In this document: positions 1-8,354 of the stretch, piece after piece
Position numbering within the stretch: the first letter of the stretch is position 1
Layout: every line of letters starts with the position of its first letter
NCBI GenBank assembly: GCA_017881585.1
Contig: JADGQS010000011.1
Location: forward strand, 1 to 42,626
DNA from: Gemmatimonadaceae bacterium
GTDB taxonomy: Bacteria > Gemmatimonadota > Gemmatimonadetes > Gemmatimonadales > Gemmatimonadaceae
DNA length: 42,626 nucleotides
Direction: 5' to 3'
Made by a program: the position numbers and the translations under genes
The notes under the pieces: model-generated
What the model saw: the letters and a program-made list of their open reading frames with translations, nothing else
Told to the model about the DNA's origin: nothing
Databases searched by the model: none

Positions 1-1107
1 CACGAAGCTCACGCCCTTGATGACCGGAATGTTCTCCCGGTACTCGAACCAGACGTCCTGGAATTCAATGTCGCCGTCCGCCGATTTCAGCGGCGCGCGG
101 TTGGCATCGTCCGCATCTTCCGTCGGCGTTTGCATGATGTCGCGGATGCGGTCCAGTCCTGCGAACGCCTCGCTGATCTGCGTGCCGATCGAGGCCATCT
201 GCACCACGGGGAGCGTCACGAGTCCAACCAGGATGACGTACAGAAAGAGGTCGCCCGTCGTCATGCGGCCCGCGAGGATCTCCTTCCCGCCGACGATGGT
301 CATCAGCACACCGACGGCACCGACGATCACCGTCGAGAACGCCGTCACCGCCGACGTGCCCGTGATCGTGCTCGCGATGTTCCTGAAGAGGCGGTGCGCG
401 CCCCTCGTGAACACGATCTCCTCGCGCTTCTCGGCCGTGTACACCTTCACCACGCGCGCGCCGCCCAGCGCCTGCACAAGCCGCCCCGAGACTTCCGCGT
501 AGACCTTGCTGCGCTCGCGGAAGATCGGCCGCAGCTTGTTGAACGCGTAGGCCATCACGCCGCCGAAGATCGAGAGCAGCACCAGCGTCGCGGTGGTCAA
601 CTTCCAGTTGAGATAGAAGAGATACACGAGCGCGAGCACGGCGGTGACCATGCCTCCCACGAGCTGGATGATGCCCGTGCCGACGAGGTTTCGGACGCCC
701 TCCGCGTCGTTCATCACCCGCTGGACGAGCACTCCGCTCTGCGTCGAGTCGAAGAAGCTCACCGGCAGGCGCATCACGTGCTCCTCCACGCGCCTGCGCA
801 GCTCGGTGATCGCGCGCTGGCCCGCCACGCTGATCACCTGCGAGTTGGCGAACGAAGTGATCGCCTGCACGAGCGTCGCCCCGCCGACCGCGAGCGCGAT
901 CGGGACGAGCAGTTCCGTTCGGTGCTGCCCGATCACCTTGTCGATCAGCCACTTGGTGCTCGTCGGGAGCACGAATCCCGCGAGGCGGCTGATGAGCATC
1001 AGCGCGAACCCCACCACGAGCGAGGAGCGGTGCCGGCGCATCAGCACGCGTGCTTCGGCCCACGCGTTCGCGTAGTTGACTTTCTTCTTCTTGACGGGTT
1101 CGGCCAT
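1..1107 (-). CDS. ABC exporter, membrane plus ATPase type (partial, C-terminus off window)
   Basis: About 369 residues of an MsbA-like half-transporter are visible, starting MAEPVKKKKVNYANAWAEAR with an ATG at 1107. The N-terminal part is an ABC type-1 transmembrane domain: hydrophobic helices (SSLVVGFALMLISRLAGFVL, VGGATLVQAITSFANSQVIS) and the typical stretch LRRRVEEHVMRLPVSFFDST. The last visible part, IEFQDVWFEYRENIPVIKGV, is the beginning of the nucleotide-binding domain; Walker A and the rest lie beyond base 1. The ORF track shows only shadow frames here. The family exports lipids, drugs or peptides across the inner membrane; the substrate cannot be told. It follows the glycerophosphodiesterase gene by 2 bases, so the two are probably one operon, which fits a lipid-related role (inference). 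Confidence 0.85.
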   Translation of the reverse strand, partial: MAEPVKKKKVNYANAWAEARVLMRRHRSSLVVGFALMLISRLAGFVLPTSTKWLIDKVIGQHRTELLVPIALAVGGATLVQAITSFANSQVISVAGQRAITELRRRVEEHVMRLPVSFFDSTQSGVLVQRVMNDAEGVRNLVGTGIIQLVGGMVTAVLALVYLFYLNWKLTTATLVLLSIFGGVMAYAFNKLRPIFRERSKVYAEVSGRLVQALGGARVVKVYTAEKREEIVFTRGAHRLFRNIASTITGTSAVTAFSTVIVGAVGVLMTIVGGKEILAGRMTTGDLFLYVILVGLVTLPVVQMASIGTQISEAFAGLDRIRDIMQTPTEDADDANRAPLKSADGDIEFQDVWFEYRENIPVIKGVSFV

Positions 1108-1109
1108 GG

Positions 1110-1919
1110 TCAGGCTGCGGGAGACAGGGGGCGGGAACGGACGCCGGCGCGTCCAGCCGACGCGAGGATCGTTCCCGGATCGTTCGTGATGATGCCGTTG
1201 ACGGCGCCGGCCCAGTAGAGACCAGCCTGCGCCGGGTCGTCCACCGTCCAGACGTGCGTGGTCGCGCCCGCACGGCGTGCCATTCGCGCGAACCGCATCA
1301 CGGGAATCGGTATGCCATTGAACCGGGGCGGGATCGCGAGCGCCTGATACGGCAGGCGCGACGGGCCTCCCGGAACGAATGCACGGGCGTAGAGCCGGAT
1401 CAGCTCGCGGCGCGAGGCGCTGTGCGCGATCGGCGTGCCGCGAAATGGCATGATTGCCTCCTCGTCGAACGACCCGATGAGACAGCGTCCCGCGGCCCCC
1501 GCCTCCGTGAGCAGCCGCAGCACCTCGGCCGAGGCATCACGGGTCTTGATCTCCACGATCATGTGCGCGCCGGGAAACGCCGAGAGCACGAGCTCGAGCG
1601 TGGGGATCGTGAGCCCGCACCCGCGGAACGGAAAAGTGCGGCCGCCGTCGCGCGTGAACCGGTAGCCGGCATCGAGCCGCTGGAGCTCCTCGAGCGTCAG
1701 CGCGCTCACCGCGCCGGTGCCGTCGGTGGTGCGATCGAGCGTCGGATCGTGGATGACCACGGCCGTTCCATCGCGCGAGACACGCACGTCGAATTCCAGC
1801 GCGTCGGCGCCCAGCGCCATCCCCTGCTGGAACGATTCCAGCGTGTTTTCAGGGAAGAAGGCGGAGTTGCCGCGGTGTGCGATCACCAGCTTCGCGGCGG
1901 GGTCGAGCAGGGCGTTCAT
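1110..1919 (-). CDS. Glycerophosphodiester phosphodiesterase
   Basis: A 269-residue GDPD-family TIM-barrel enzyme that hydrolyses glycerophosphodiesters to glycerol-3-phosphate and an alcohol. Visible motifs are the N-terminal HRGNSAFFPENT (catalytic His and Glu), EFDVRVSRDGTAVVIHDP (metal ligands and second catalytic His), LDRTTDGTG, and the C-terminal VWTVDDPAQAGLYWAGAVNGIITNDP. There is no signal peptide, so it is probably cytoplasmic like UgpQ. The ORF track starts one codon earlier at a GTG (1922); the ATG at 1919 is preferred. It is the first gene of a likely two-gene unit with the ABC exporter. A repeat block lies directly upstream, between it and the TonB receptor. Confidence 0.9.
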   Translation of the reverse strand: MNALLDPAAKLVIAHRGNSAFFPENTLESFQQGMALGADALEFDVRVSRDGTAVVIHDPTLDRTTDGTGAVSALTLEELQRLDAGYRFTRDGGRTFPFRGCGLTIPTLELVLSAFPGAHMIVEIKTRDASAEVLRLLTEAGAAGRCLIGSFDEEAIMPFRGTPIAHSASRRELIRLYARAFVPGGPSRLPYQALAIPPRFNGIPIPVMRFARMARRAGATTHVWTVDDPAQAGLYWAGAVNGIITNDPGTILASAGRAGVRSRPLSPAA

Positions 1920-1924
1920 CACTG

Positions 1925-2141
1925 AAAGCTAGCAGACGGCAGACGGCGGACGGCAGTCGGGACGGCAGTCGGGACGGCAGTCGGGACGGCAGTCGGGACG
2001 GCAGTCGGGACGGCAGTCGGGACGGCAGTCGGGACGGCAGAAGGCGGGCAGCGGATCAAGTCCGCCACCCGCCTTCTGTCGTCCAGTTTCTAGCCTCTAG
2101 CCTCTAGCCTCTAGCATCCAGCATCTGCCCTCTGCCGTCTG
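1925..2141. repeat. Palindromic low-complexity block with 12-bp tandem repeat
   Basis: The unit GACGGCAGTCGG occurs seven times in tandem from 1949 to 2032 and then partially to 2040. It runs into a strong hairpin: GACGGCAGAAGGCGGG (2033-2048) pairs with CCCGCCTTCTGTCGTC with one mismatch around 2068-2083. Next comes CCTCTAG three times, and the block ends CTCTGCCGTCTG directly against the TonB receptor stop codon. The outer ends CTAGCAGACGGCAGA and TCTGCCCTCTGCCGTCTG are also roughly complementary, making the whole block one imperfect palindrome. It may serve as a terminator for the receptor gene, but there is no clean U tract. The track ORF 1877-2107 (DGSR repeats) is only a translation of the repeat. 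Confidence 0.85.
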
Positions 2142-4970
2142 TTAGAAGGTGTACCTCACCCGCGTCGCGATGAGGCGGCCGATCTCCGGCACGCCCACGA
2201 AGGTCGCGACGCGCGTGTCGAGGAGATCCGACACGTTGAGCGACCAGGTCACGTTCGTCGCGAACGGCAGGCGCCAAGCAGCGCCGACGTCGATCAACGT
2301 GTTGGCCGGCAGTGGCGCGTAAGCAACGGCGCCAACCGGGTCCGTGTTCGGGTTGAACGAGTTGAACAGTCCCGAGTTCACCGGGAACGCGTCCGCGTAA
2401 CGCACGGTCGAGTTGAAAGACCAGCCGCTGGCATCGTTCGTGTAGGTCGCCGTGCCCGAAGCGCGGTGCTTCGGTGAGTTCGACATCAGTGCATTGGTCG
2501 CGCCGCCGATCTGCGGGAAGACGTTCTGTCCGATGTGCGAGTACTGGCCTGCGAGCATCCACCGGTCGTTGACCTGGTAGTCGATAGCGACATCCGCGCC
2601 GCGCACGTCGATTTCTCCCAAGCCATTCGTGTACGACGCGATGATCGACTGGTCGGGAGCGAGCTTGGTGTTGGTGAAGGCGAGTGCGCCCTGGGGCAGC
2701 GCCGCCATGACCGGAATCAGCGCCGGAAGTGCCTGCGCGACGACCCCCTGCGCCTGGGCCAGCGAATACCCGCCGGCCATGAGTCCCTGCACGAGCGCTG
2801 TGCCGAGATACGAGGTGAGCTTGGCCGGATCCATGAACACGAGCGGATTGATCTGGCCGATCGGGACGCCGACATCGCCGCGCAGCTGATACCAGAGGTC
2901 GACTGCGACGCGGAGCCGCTGGCCGATGATGCCCTTGTATCCGACCTCCCACGTCGTGTTGAACGCGGCGTGGAGGGGCTCGATGTCGGCCACGCTGCTG
3001 ACCGGAACGGCGATCGCCCCGATGCGCAGGACCGAGCCCACCTGGGCGTCGGTCGGGCGCAGCGACGTCAGGATCGGATTCAGCGACGTCAGCAGGCCGA
3101 TGAACCCGGCCTTCTGCGCCGCGCCGCCGAACGTCGACGCCGGAAGTGCGTTCGCGACGCTGAGGAACTGCGACATGAATCCGGGGAAGGCGTTCGCCGA
3201 CGTCGACGAGACGCTGGCCGTCGGTCCGCCCGCGACCCACGGCGAGTGCATGCATAGGCCGCTGTTGACGGTCGCGTCGCAGGTGCGGGCGAACTGCCAG
3301 CCGGCCTTCGACGGGTTGCCGATGGCGCGCAGCGCGAAGCCCGGCGCCTGGTTCGGGTTCACGATCTGGTCGAGCATGTACGAGAAGCTGGCCGGCGAGC
3401 TGAACGCGCGGCTGAACGTGAAGCGGAAGTTGTTGTTCTCGTCCGCCTTGTACACGAAGGCCACGCGCGGCGAGAACTGCGACCCGGCGAGCCGGTCCGT
3501 CTGGTCACCGCGGATTGCCGACATGAAGTCGAGCTTCGGCGTCAGCGGAATGGTGGCCTGAAGGTAGACGCCCTGCTCCGTAATGTCGGTCGACCCCTCG
3601 TTGCGCCCGAAGATCGTCGAATCCGAGTAGGGGTGGGTCTTGATGTAGTCGACGCCAGCCACCAGCGCGGCCTTGCCCAGCTGGAACGCCTGCTGGAGCT
3701 GCGCGACGGTGACGGTCGACTGGTCGACCACCGGAAGGCCCGTGCGCAGGTAGAACGTGCCGGAGGTGTCTCTCGGGTTGCTGCTGCCCGAGTTGTTCGC
3801 GTTGTAGAACACCTGCGCGAAGAACTTCTTGTACCGAAAGCGGTCCTGCAGGCTCAGGTAGGACCAGTTCTTGGCCTGCACCGCACCGAACGCGGTCGTG
3901 ATGTCGATGCCGCTCAGGATCTTCGAGTAGCCGGCGTTGATGATGTTGTCGAAGTCTGCGTTCGGCTTGTAGTCGAGGCGGAACTCGCCGGAGTACTTCT
4001 TGTCCGCGAAGTCACGTTGCAGTGTTTGTCCGGAACGGGGGCTGCCCGCGATGGTCGGGTACACTGCCGGCTCGTTCGGATCGTTGTACTTCCAGTCGGT
4101 CGCCGTGAAATACGAGCCCGAGAACTTGTATCCCCACTTGTTGTCGCCGAATACGCCGGCCGTGCGGAACGAACCCTGCAGCATCGCGTTGCCGCCGCCG
4201 TCCACCGAGATCGTGGTGCCCTTCGAGGTGAACGGCGACTTGGTGATGATATGCAGCACGCCGTCAGCGGCGTTGGGGCCGTAGAGTGCCGCAGCCGGGC
4301 CGTTCACGACCTCGATGCGCTCGATGTCGTCGCTCGTGCCGGTGAACAGCGCGGGCACGTTCACGCGCAGCGACGGAACGCCGGAAAAGCGGTAGTCCTG
4401 CAGCACCAGCATCGAGCCGGAGAAGGCGTTGTTGAAGCCGCGCGAAACGATGTTGGACTGCATCATGCCGCCCGTCGAGACCGACAGGCCGGGCGTGGAC
4501 TTCAGATAGTCGGCTATGGTGACCGCGGGAACGTTCGTGATCTGCTCCGAGTTCACCACGGAAATCGACGCGGGCGCGTCGAGGATCTTCTCCGGCGTGG
4601 CGCCGCGCGTAACGGTCGTGACCACTTCATTGAGTCTCGTGGTGATCTCCGTCATCGCGATGTCGAGGGTGACGGACCCGGAGACGGTCACGCCGTCGGC
4701 ACGCTTGGCCGAGAAGCCGATCCGCGTGGCGGTGACGGCGTACGTGCCGGCCGCGAGGCCGGTGATCCGGTAAGTGCCGTTGTCGCCGGACACCACCGTG
4801 GCCGCCGTTCGCAATCCGGACACCGCCGTGATGCGCGCACCAACGACCGGCGCCCCTCCTTCCGCATTGCTGACCTTCCCCGCAATACTGCCCGTCTGAG
4901 CCTCGGCGCTTCCCGCGAACGCGCAGAGCGCAGCGAGTACGGAAAGCCGGCTGACGAAACGTCGAACCAT
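2142..4970 (-). CDS. TonB-dependent outer-membrane receptor
   Basis: A 942-residue receptor. The start is set at ATG 4970 (MVRRFVSRLSVLAALCAFAGSAEAQ, a signal peptide) because GAGGTGTC lies 2-9 bases upstream; the longer track ORF adds a non-signal extension. After the signal peptide comes a carboxypeptidase-regulatory-like domain (about residues 27-110: GSIAGKVSNAEGGAPVVGAR ... AGTYAVTATRIGFSAK). The plug domain follows (EKILDAPASISVVNSEQI ... IERIEVVNGPAAALYGPNAADGVLHIITK), then a beta barrel ending in aromatic ATRVRYTF. It belongs to the SusC/OAR-like branch that imports bulky ligands with TonB energy; the ligand is unknown and no SusD neighbour is present. It is transcribed alone, divergently from the CapA-like gene, with a repeat block touching its stop codon. 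Confidence 0.92.
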   Translation of the reverse strand: MVRRFVSRLSVLAALCAFAGSAEAQTGSIAGKVSNAEGGAPVVGARITAVSGLRTAATVVSGDNGTYRITGLAAGTYAVTATRIGFSAKRADGVTVSGSVTLDIAMTEITTRLNEVVTTVTRGATPEKILDAPASISVVNSEQITNVPAVTIADYLKSTPGLSVSTGGMMQSNIVSRGFNNAFSGSMLVLQDYRFSGVPSLRVNVPALFTGTSDDIERIEVVNGPAAALYGPNAADGVLHIITKSPFTSKGTTISVDGGGNAMLQGSFRTAGVFGDNKWGYKFSGSYFTATDWKYNDPNEPAVYPTIAGSPRSGQTLQRDFADKKYSGEFRLDYKPNADFDNIINAGYSKILSGIDITTAFGAVQAKNWSYLSLQDRFRYKKFFAQVFYNANNSGSSNPRDTSGTFYLRTGLPVVDQSTVTVAQLQQAFQLGKAALVAGVDYIKTHPYSDSTIFGRNEGSTDITEQGVYLQATIPLTPKLDFMSAIRGDQTDRLAGSQFSPRVAFVYKADENNNFRFTFSRAFSSPASFSYMLDQIVNPNQAPGFALRAIGNPSKAGWQFARTCDATVNSGLCMHSPWVAGGPTASVSSTSANAFPGFMSQFLSVANALPASTFGGAAQKAGFIGLLTSLNPILTSLRPTDAQVGSVLRIGAIAVPVSSVADIEPLHAAFNTTWEVGYKGIIGQRLRVAVDLWYQLRGDVGVPIGQINPLVFMDPAKLTSYLGTALVQGLMAGGYSLAQAQGVVAQALPALIPVMAALPQGALAFTNTKLAPDQSIIASYTNGLGEIDVRGADVAIDYQVNDRWMLAGQYSHIGQNVFPQIGGATNALMSNSPKHRASGTATYTNDASGWSFNSTVRYADAFPVNSGLFNSFNPNTDPVGAVAYAPLPANTLIDVGAAWRLPFATNVTWSLNVSDLLDTRVATFVGVPEIGRLIATRVRYTF

Positions 4971-5054
4971 GAGACACCTCGTGTTGCTGGGAGTGATCGG
5001 CCGGGTATGCGGATCGGCCGTCCATCGCAGAGGTTTAACTGAATGACGGGACAA

Positions 5055-5147
5055 ACTTTAGGCATTGTCGCCAATTAGGCAAGACACCTCGGATTACAGG
5101 GTGCGGAGCGCAACAAAATCCGGCATCCTTGATCCACCTCATCTCTC
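5055..5147. other. Divergent promoter region (TonB receptor / CapA-like)
   Basis: About 180 bp separates the chosen starts 4970 and 5148. The part shown is locally AT-richer (GGACAAACTTTAGG, CCAATTAGGC) and presumably carries both promoters, but no clear -35/-10 pair can be assigned. Confidence 0.35.
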
Positions 5148-6287
5148 ATGACTTATCCCGTGATCCGCAGTCCTCTTCCGCACCCTGCATCGGGCCGAAA
5201 CCCGCATCACGCATCCGTTCTCGCCGCTCTCATTCTCATTTCTGGAGTCGCGAGCGCCCAACCATCCACGCGCAAGGACGTCCGGTTCTGCGCCGGCGGT
5301 GACGTATCCCTCGGCACCAATTTGGACACCTCGTGGGCCATCAATCGATTCGACGGCAACACTCGCGTCCGCGCCCTCCCCGATCCGCGCGAACTTCTCG
5401 CTCCCCTCTCGCCGCTCGTTTCCGACGCCGGTCTCCTCTTGCTGAACGTCGAGGGCGCCATCGGCGATGGCCCCGCGCCAAGGAAGTGCGCCCGGGGATC
5501 GACGCTTTGCTATGCGCTGCGCCAGCAGCCGGCCGTGGCCGCGGCGTTGCGCCACGTCAACGACTCGGGTGTGGTCGTCGGCAACCTCGCGAACAATCAC
5601 GCGCACGACGCAGGCGACGCGGGTCTCCTCGAAACGCGCCGGTGGCTCGCCCAGGCCGGAGTGCTGGCCACCGGAGCCGACACACTTGCGACTCCCGTGC
5701 CCGTTGGTGACGGCGATACGGTCGCCGTGCTCGGCTTCAGCCCGTGGAGCATCGCCGGCGTCACCGACCTCGACGCGGTCCGGCGCCATGTCACGCGGGC
5801 CGCGGAGCGCTACGGCCGGGTCATCGTCACGATGCACATCGGTGCCGAGGGCGCGACCGCGCGTCACACGCCGGACCGGATCGAGCACTTCGCCGGCGAG
5901 AACCGGGGCAACAGCGTCGCCTTCGCGCGGGCAGCGGTCGAGGGCGGCGCAAGCCTCGTGATCGGAAGCGGACCCCACGTGCTGCGCGCCATCGAGTGGA
6001 ACGGGCACTCGCTCATCGCACACTCGCTCGGCAACCTGGTCACGTACGGGCCGTTCAATCACTCGGGCTACAACGACCACGGCGCGCTCCTGTGCGCGAC
6101 ACTGACGCCCGACGGCTCAGTCCGCGACGCCGTGCTGCGCTCGACGACGCAGCGCGCCCCGGGCTACGTGCAGGCGGACCCCGCGAATCTCGGGGCCCGT
6201 GACGTGGCGGAGTTGTCGAGGCAGGACTTTCCGGCGACCGGTGCGGAGATCTCGCCCAGCGGGGAGATCAAGCCGCGTCCCAGGTGA
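5148..6287 (+). CDS. CapA-family (PGA_cap) metallophosphatase-like protein
   Basis: A 379-residue protein of the CapA/PgsA-type family, whose fold resembles metallophosphoesterases. Diagnostic segments are RFCAGGDVSLG, LLLLNVEGAIGDG, VVGNLANNHAHDAGDAGL, IVTMHIGAEG and LVIGSGPHVLRAIEWNGHSLIAHSLGNLV. A hydrophobic stretch (ASVLAALILISGVASAQ, about residues 24-40) looks like a signal peptide or anchor preceded by an unusually long N-terminus, so the start is uncertain; no other ATG is well placed. Family members take part in poly-gamma-glutamate capsule synthesis or act as extracellular phosphatases. No capB or capC is nearby, so a capsule role is not supported. The gene is divergent from the TonB receptor, about 180 bp apart. 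Confidence 0.85.
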   Translation: MTYPVIRSPLPHPASGRNPHHASVLAALILISGVASAQPSTRKDVRFCAGGDVSLGTNLDTSWAINRFDGNTRVRALPDPRELLAPLSPLVSDAGLLLLNVEGAIGDGPAPRKCARGSTLCYALRQQPAVAAALRHVNDSGVVVGNLANNHAHDAGDAGLLETRRWLAQAGVLATGADTLATPVPVGDGDTVAVLGFSPWSIAGVTDLDAVRRHVTRAAERYGRVIVTMHIGAEGATARHTPDRIEHFAGENRGNSVAFARAAVEGGASLVIGSGPHVLRAIEWNGHSLIAHSLGNLVTYGPFNHSGYNDHGALLCATLTPDGSVRDAVLRSTTQRAPGYVQADPANLGARDVAELSRQDFPATGAEISPSGEIKPRPR

Positions 6288-6300
6288 AACCTGACGAACG

Positions 6301-6906
6301 CTAGCGGACGGGCTGAAGCGGCTCGGGCTCGTTCTCGATCGCTGCCGAGTCGAGCGCGACGATGCGGCGAACGCCCTTCCACTGCAGGCCGCCGGCGGGA
6401 CGGTACTTCACCACTTCCGTCTCCACGACGTGATGCGAGCTGCTCGACGCATGGATCATCTTTCCGTCGCCGATGTAGATGCCGACGTGCGAGATGCGCT
6501 TGCCCGCCTTGCCGAACACGAGCAGGTCACCCGGCTGCATGGCGGCCGTGTCCTTCGTGATCGGGTCGCCCATCTTTGCGAGCTCGGCGGCGCGGTGCGG
6601 CAGTTCGACGCCGAGCTTCGCGAAGACGTACTTCACGATGCCGCTGCAATCGAGCCCCTTGGCCGGATTCAGCCCCGCCCACTTGTACCTCACGCCGAGC
6701 AGGCTGCGCGTGTGCTTGATGATCGAGTCACGCTGCAACGAACTGAGGCGGGCGAACGGTCCGGCCGGGTTCGCCTCGCGCTCCGTGACAGCCTGCACCG
6801 CGCCCTTTTTCGGGGTTTTGAGCGACGCCTTCTGCTGCGCCGCCGCGGGAACCGCGACGGCGAAGAGGATGGCGCCGGCCAACAGGGTGAGGCGTGAGTG
6901 AATCAT
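6301..6906 (-). CDS. NlpC/P60 cell-wall peptidase
   Basis: A 201-residue secreted cysteine peptidase. The N-terminal signal peptide (MIHSRLTLLAGAILFAVAVPAAAQ) is followed by a lysine-rich linker and a NlpC/P60 domain from about residue 60. The catalytic Cys87 lies in KGLDCSGIVKYVF, His140 in ISHVGIYIGDGKMIHAS, with His152 after it as the third polar residue; QPGDLLVF is the usual strand before the His. Such enzymes cleave gamma-D-Glu to diamino-acid bonds in peptidoglycan stem peptides. It ends head-to-head with the CapA-like gene 13 bases away, and its 5' side has a 66-bp gap to queE that probably holds its promoter. Confidence 0.92.
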   Translation of the reverse strand: MIHSRLTLLAGAILFAVAVPAAAQQKASLKTPKKGAVQAVTEREANPAGPFARLSSLQRDSIIKHTRSLLGVRYKWAGLNPAKGLDCSGIVKYVFAKLGVELPHRAAELAKMGDPITKDTAAMQPGDLLVFGKAGKRISHVGIYIGDGKMIHASSSSHHVVETEVVKYRPAGGLQWKGVRRIVALDSAAIENEPEPLQPVR

Positions 6907-6972
6907 CAGGTCCTGGTATTGGGTAGACGACCGCTAAAGGTAGTACGTCAAACGTGCTATGGTAACCCGTGC

Positions 6973-7611
6973 CTACCGGATTCCCAGCCCCTTGTGTGTT
7001 TGGACAGAAAGACGCCACCGGGGGTTTCTCAGGCAGTATTCGAGCGCGAGTGCGGAGTTCCGTGCGATGTCCGGGCCGTCCATCGGCTGCAGGAAGAAAT
7101 GACCGAAGTCGAGCTGCTCGAAGTGATCCGGGTCACCACCAGCTTGCGGAAACACGAGCTTGAGCTCGTCACCGGCAGTGAGCACGAGCGGAGCGCCCAC
7201 CTTCGGACTCACGCAGATCCAGTCGATGCCTCGAGGCGCGGGTTGTGTGCCGTTCGTCTCGACTGCGACGGCGAATCCCCGTTCGTGCAGCGCGTCGGTG
7301 GCGTCGGTGTCGAGCTGGAGCAGCGGCTCGCCGCCGGTGCAGACGACAAAGCGGCGGCTCCCTCCCTCGCGGCCCGTTGGCCACCGCGACGCGACGGCAT
7401 CGGCGAGCTCATCCGCCGCGGCGAACTTGCCGCCGTCAGCGCCGATGCCGAGGAAATCCGTGTCGCAGAACTTGCAGACGGCATCTGCGCGATCTTCCTC
7501 TTTCCCGGTCCACAGGTTGCATCCCGCGAATCGCAGGAACACCGCCGGGCGTCCCGTGTGAAAGCCCTCGCCCTGCAGCGTGTAGAAGATCTCCTTCGCC
7601 GCGTAGCTCAC
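6973..7611 (-). CDS. queE: 7-carboxy-7-deazaguanine synthase
   Basis: A 212-residue radical SAM enzyme that converts 6-carboxytetrahydropterin to 7-carboxy-7-deazaguanine, in the queuosine/preQ0 pathway. The cluster motif is the extended CX14CX2C form seen in a QueE subgroup: Cys31, Cys46 and Cys49 in FAGCNLW ... AVCKFCD. Also visible are [20 protein letters not shown] and CTGGEPLLQ. The start codon is GTG at 7611, overlapping the queC stop as GTGA. Its ribosome-binding site (AGGGGAG) lies inside a 17-bp tandem duplication that also encodes the QueC C-terminus. queD and queF are not in the window. The order queC-queE after a chemotaxis receptor is unusual. Confidence 0.93.
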   Translation of the reverse strand: MSYAAKEIFYTLQGEGFHTGRPAVFLRFAGCNLWTGKEEDRADAVCKFCDTDFLGIGADGGKFAAADELADAVASRWPTGREGGSRRFVVCTGGEPLLQLDTDATDALHERGFAVAVETNGTQPAPRGIDWICVSPKVGAPLVLTAGDELKLVFPQAGGDPDHFEQLDFGHFFLQPMDGPDIARNSALALEYCLRNPRWRLSVQTHKGLGIR

Positions 7612-8354
7612 CGGACTCCCCTCACCACCGGACTCCCCTCACCCGTCGCTCCTCGCTGATATCGAATCGGATCGGGCACGCCCGCCTCTGAAAACCCCTT
7701 GAGACGGAGCTGGCACGCGTCGCAGCGTCCGCACGCGGTGCCGTCCGGAGCGGGATCGTAGCAGCTCGTCGTCATCGAGTAGTCCACGCCGAGCGAGAGT
7801 CCGAGCGCGACGATCTCCCGCTTGCTCATGTCGATGAGCGGCGTGCGCACGGCGATGCGCGCGGCGCCCTCGACGCCCGCCTTCGTCGCGAGGTTCGCCA
7901 TGGATTCGAACGCGCGAATGAACTCGGGCCTGCAGTCGGGATATCCGCTGTAGTCGAGCGCGTTCACGCCGATGAATATCTCGTTCGCACCGAGCACCTC
8001 GGCCCACGCGAGCGCGAACGACAGGAAAATCGTGTTCCGCGCCGGCACATAGGTGACGGGAATTCCACGGCCGAGTTCGGCCGCGCTGCGGTCCTTCGGC
8101 ACCGCGATGTCGCTCGTGAGCGCCGATCCGCCGAACAAGCGCAGGTCGATGTCCACGACGACATGCCGTGCCACGCCGTATCGCGCAGCGACGGCCCGGG
8201 CGCGCTCGATCTCGAGTCCATGTCGCTGGCCGTAGCGGAAGGTGAGCGCGTTCACCGCGTACCCTTCCGTCGTGGCGAGGGCAAGCAGGGTAGTGGAGTC
8301 GAGTCCGCCGCTGAGGAGCAGGACGGCCGGCTTGCCGTCGGCGCGCAGGTTCAT
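7608..8354 (-). CDS. queC: 7-cyano-7-deazaguanine synthase
   Basis: A 248-residue ATP-dependent enzyme forming preQ0 from 7-carboxy-7-deazaguanine and ammonia. The PP-loop SGGLDSTT is near the N-terminus ([18 protein letters not shown]), with [28 protein letters not shown] and [17 protein letters not shown] following. The zinc site is [20 protein letters not shown]. The ATG at 8354 is chosen because it matches family N-termini and overlaps the preceding chemotaxis gene's stop as ATGA; the track ORF starts upstream inside that gene. The last residues ([14 protein letters not shown]) are encoded by a low-complexity tandem repeat and are probably a recent, non-conserved tail. Confidence 0.94.
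   Translation of the reverse strand: MNLRADGKPAVLLLSGGLDSTTLLALATTEGYAVNALTFRYGQRHGLEIERARAVAARYGVARHVVVDIDLRLFGGSALTSDIAVPKDRSAAELGRGIPVTYVPARNTIFLSFALAWAEVLGANEIFIGVNALDYSGYPDCRPEFIRAFESMANLATKAGVEGAARIAVRTPLIDMSKREIVALGLSLGVDYSMTTSCYDPAPDGTACGRCDACQLRLKGFSEAGVPDPIRYQRGATGEGSPVVRGVR
7609..7651. repeat. 17-bp tandem duplication at the queC/queE junction
   Basis: CACCGGACTCCCCTCAC occurs twice in a row (7609-7625 and 7626-7642), followed by CCGTCGCTC. Read on the minus strand it supplies the QueC C-terminal tail, the queE ribosome-binding site and the overlapping stop/start. The 17-mer CCCCTCACCCGTCGCTC at 7635-7651 recurs at 36473-36489 and again in the tandem array there, 29 kb away. Confidence 0.85.

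Noticed and set aside
1949-2040. CDS with DGSR repeats (track ORF 1877-2107)
   Set aside because: It is a translation of a 12-bp DNA tandem repeat between two minus-strand genes, without a ribosome-binding site or other coding signs.
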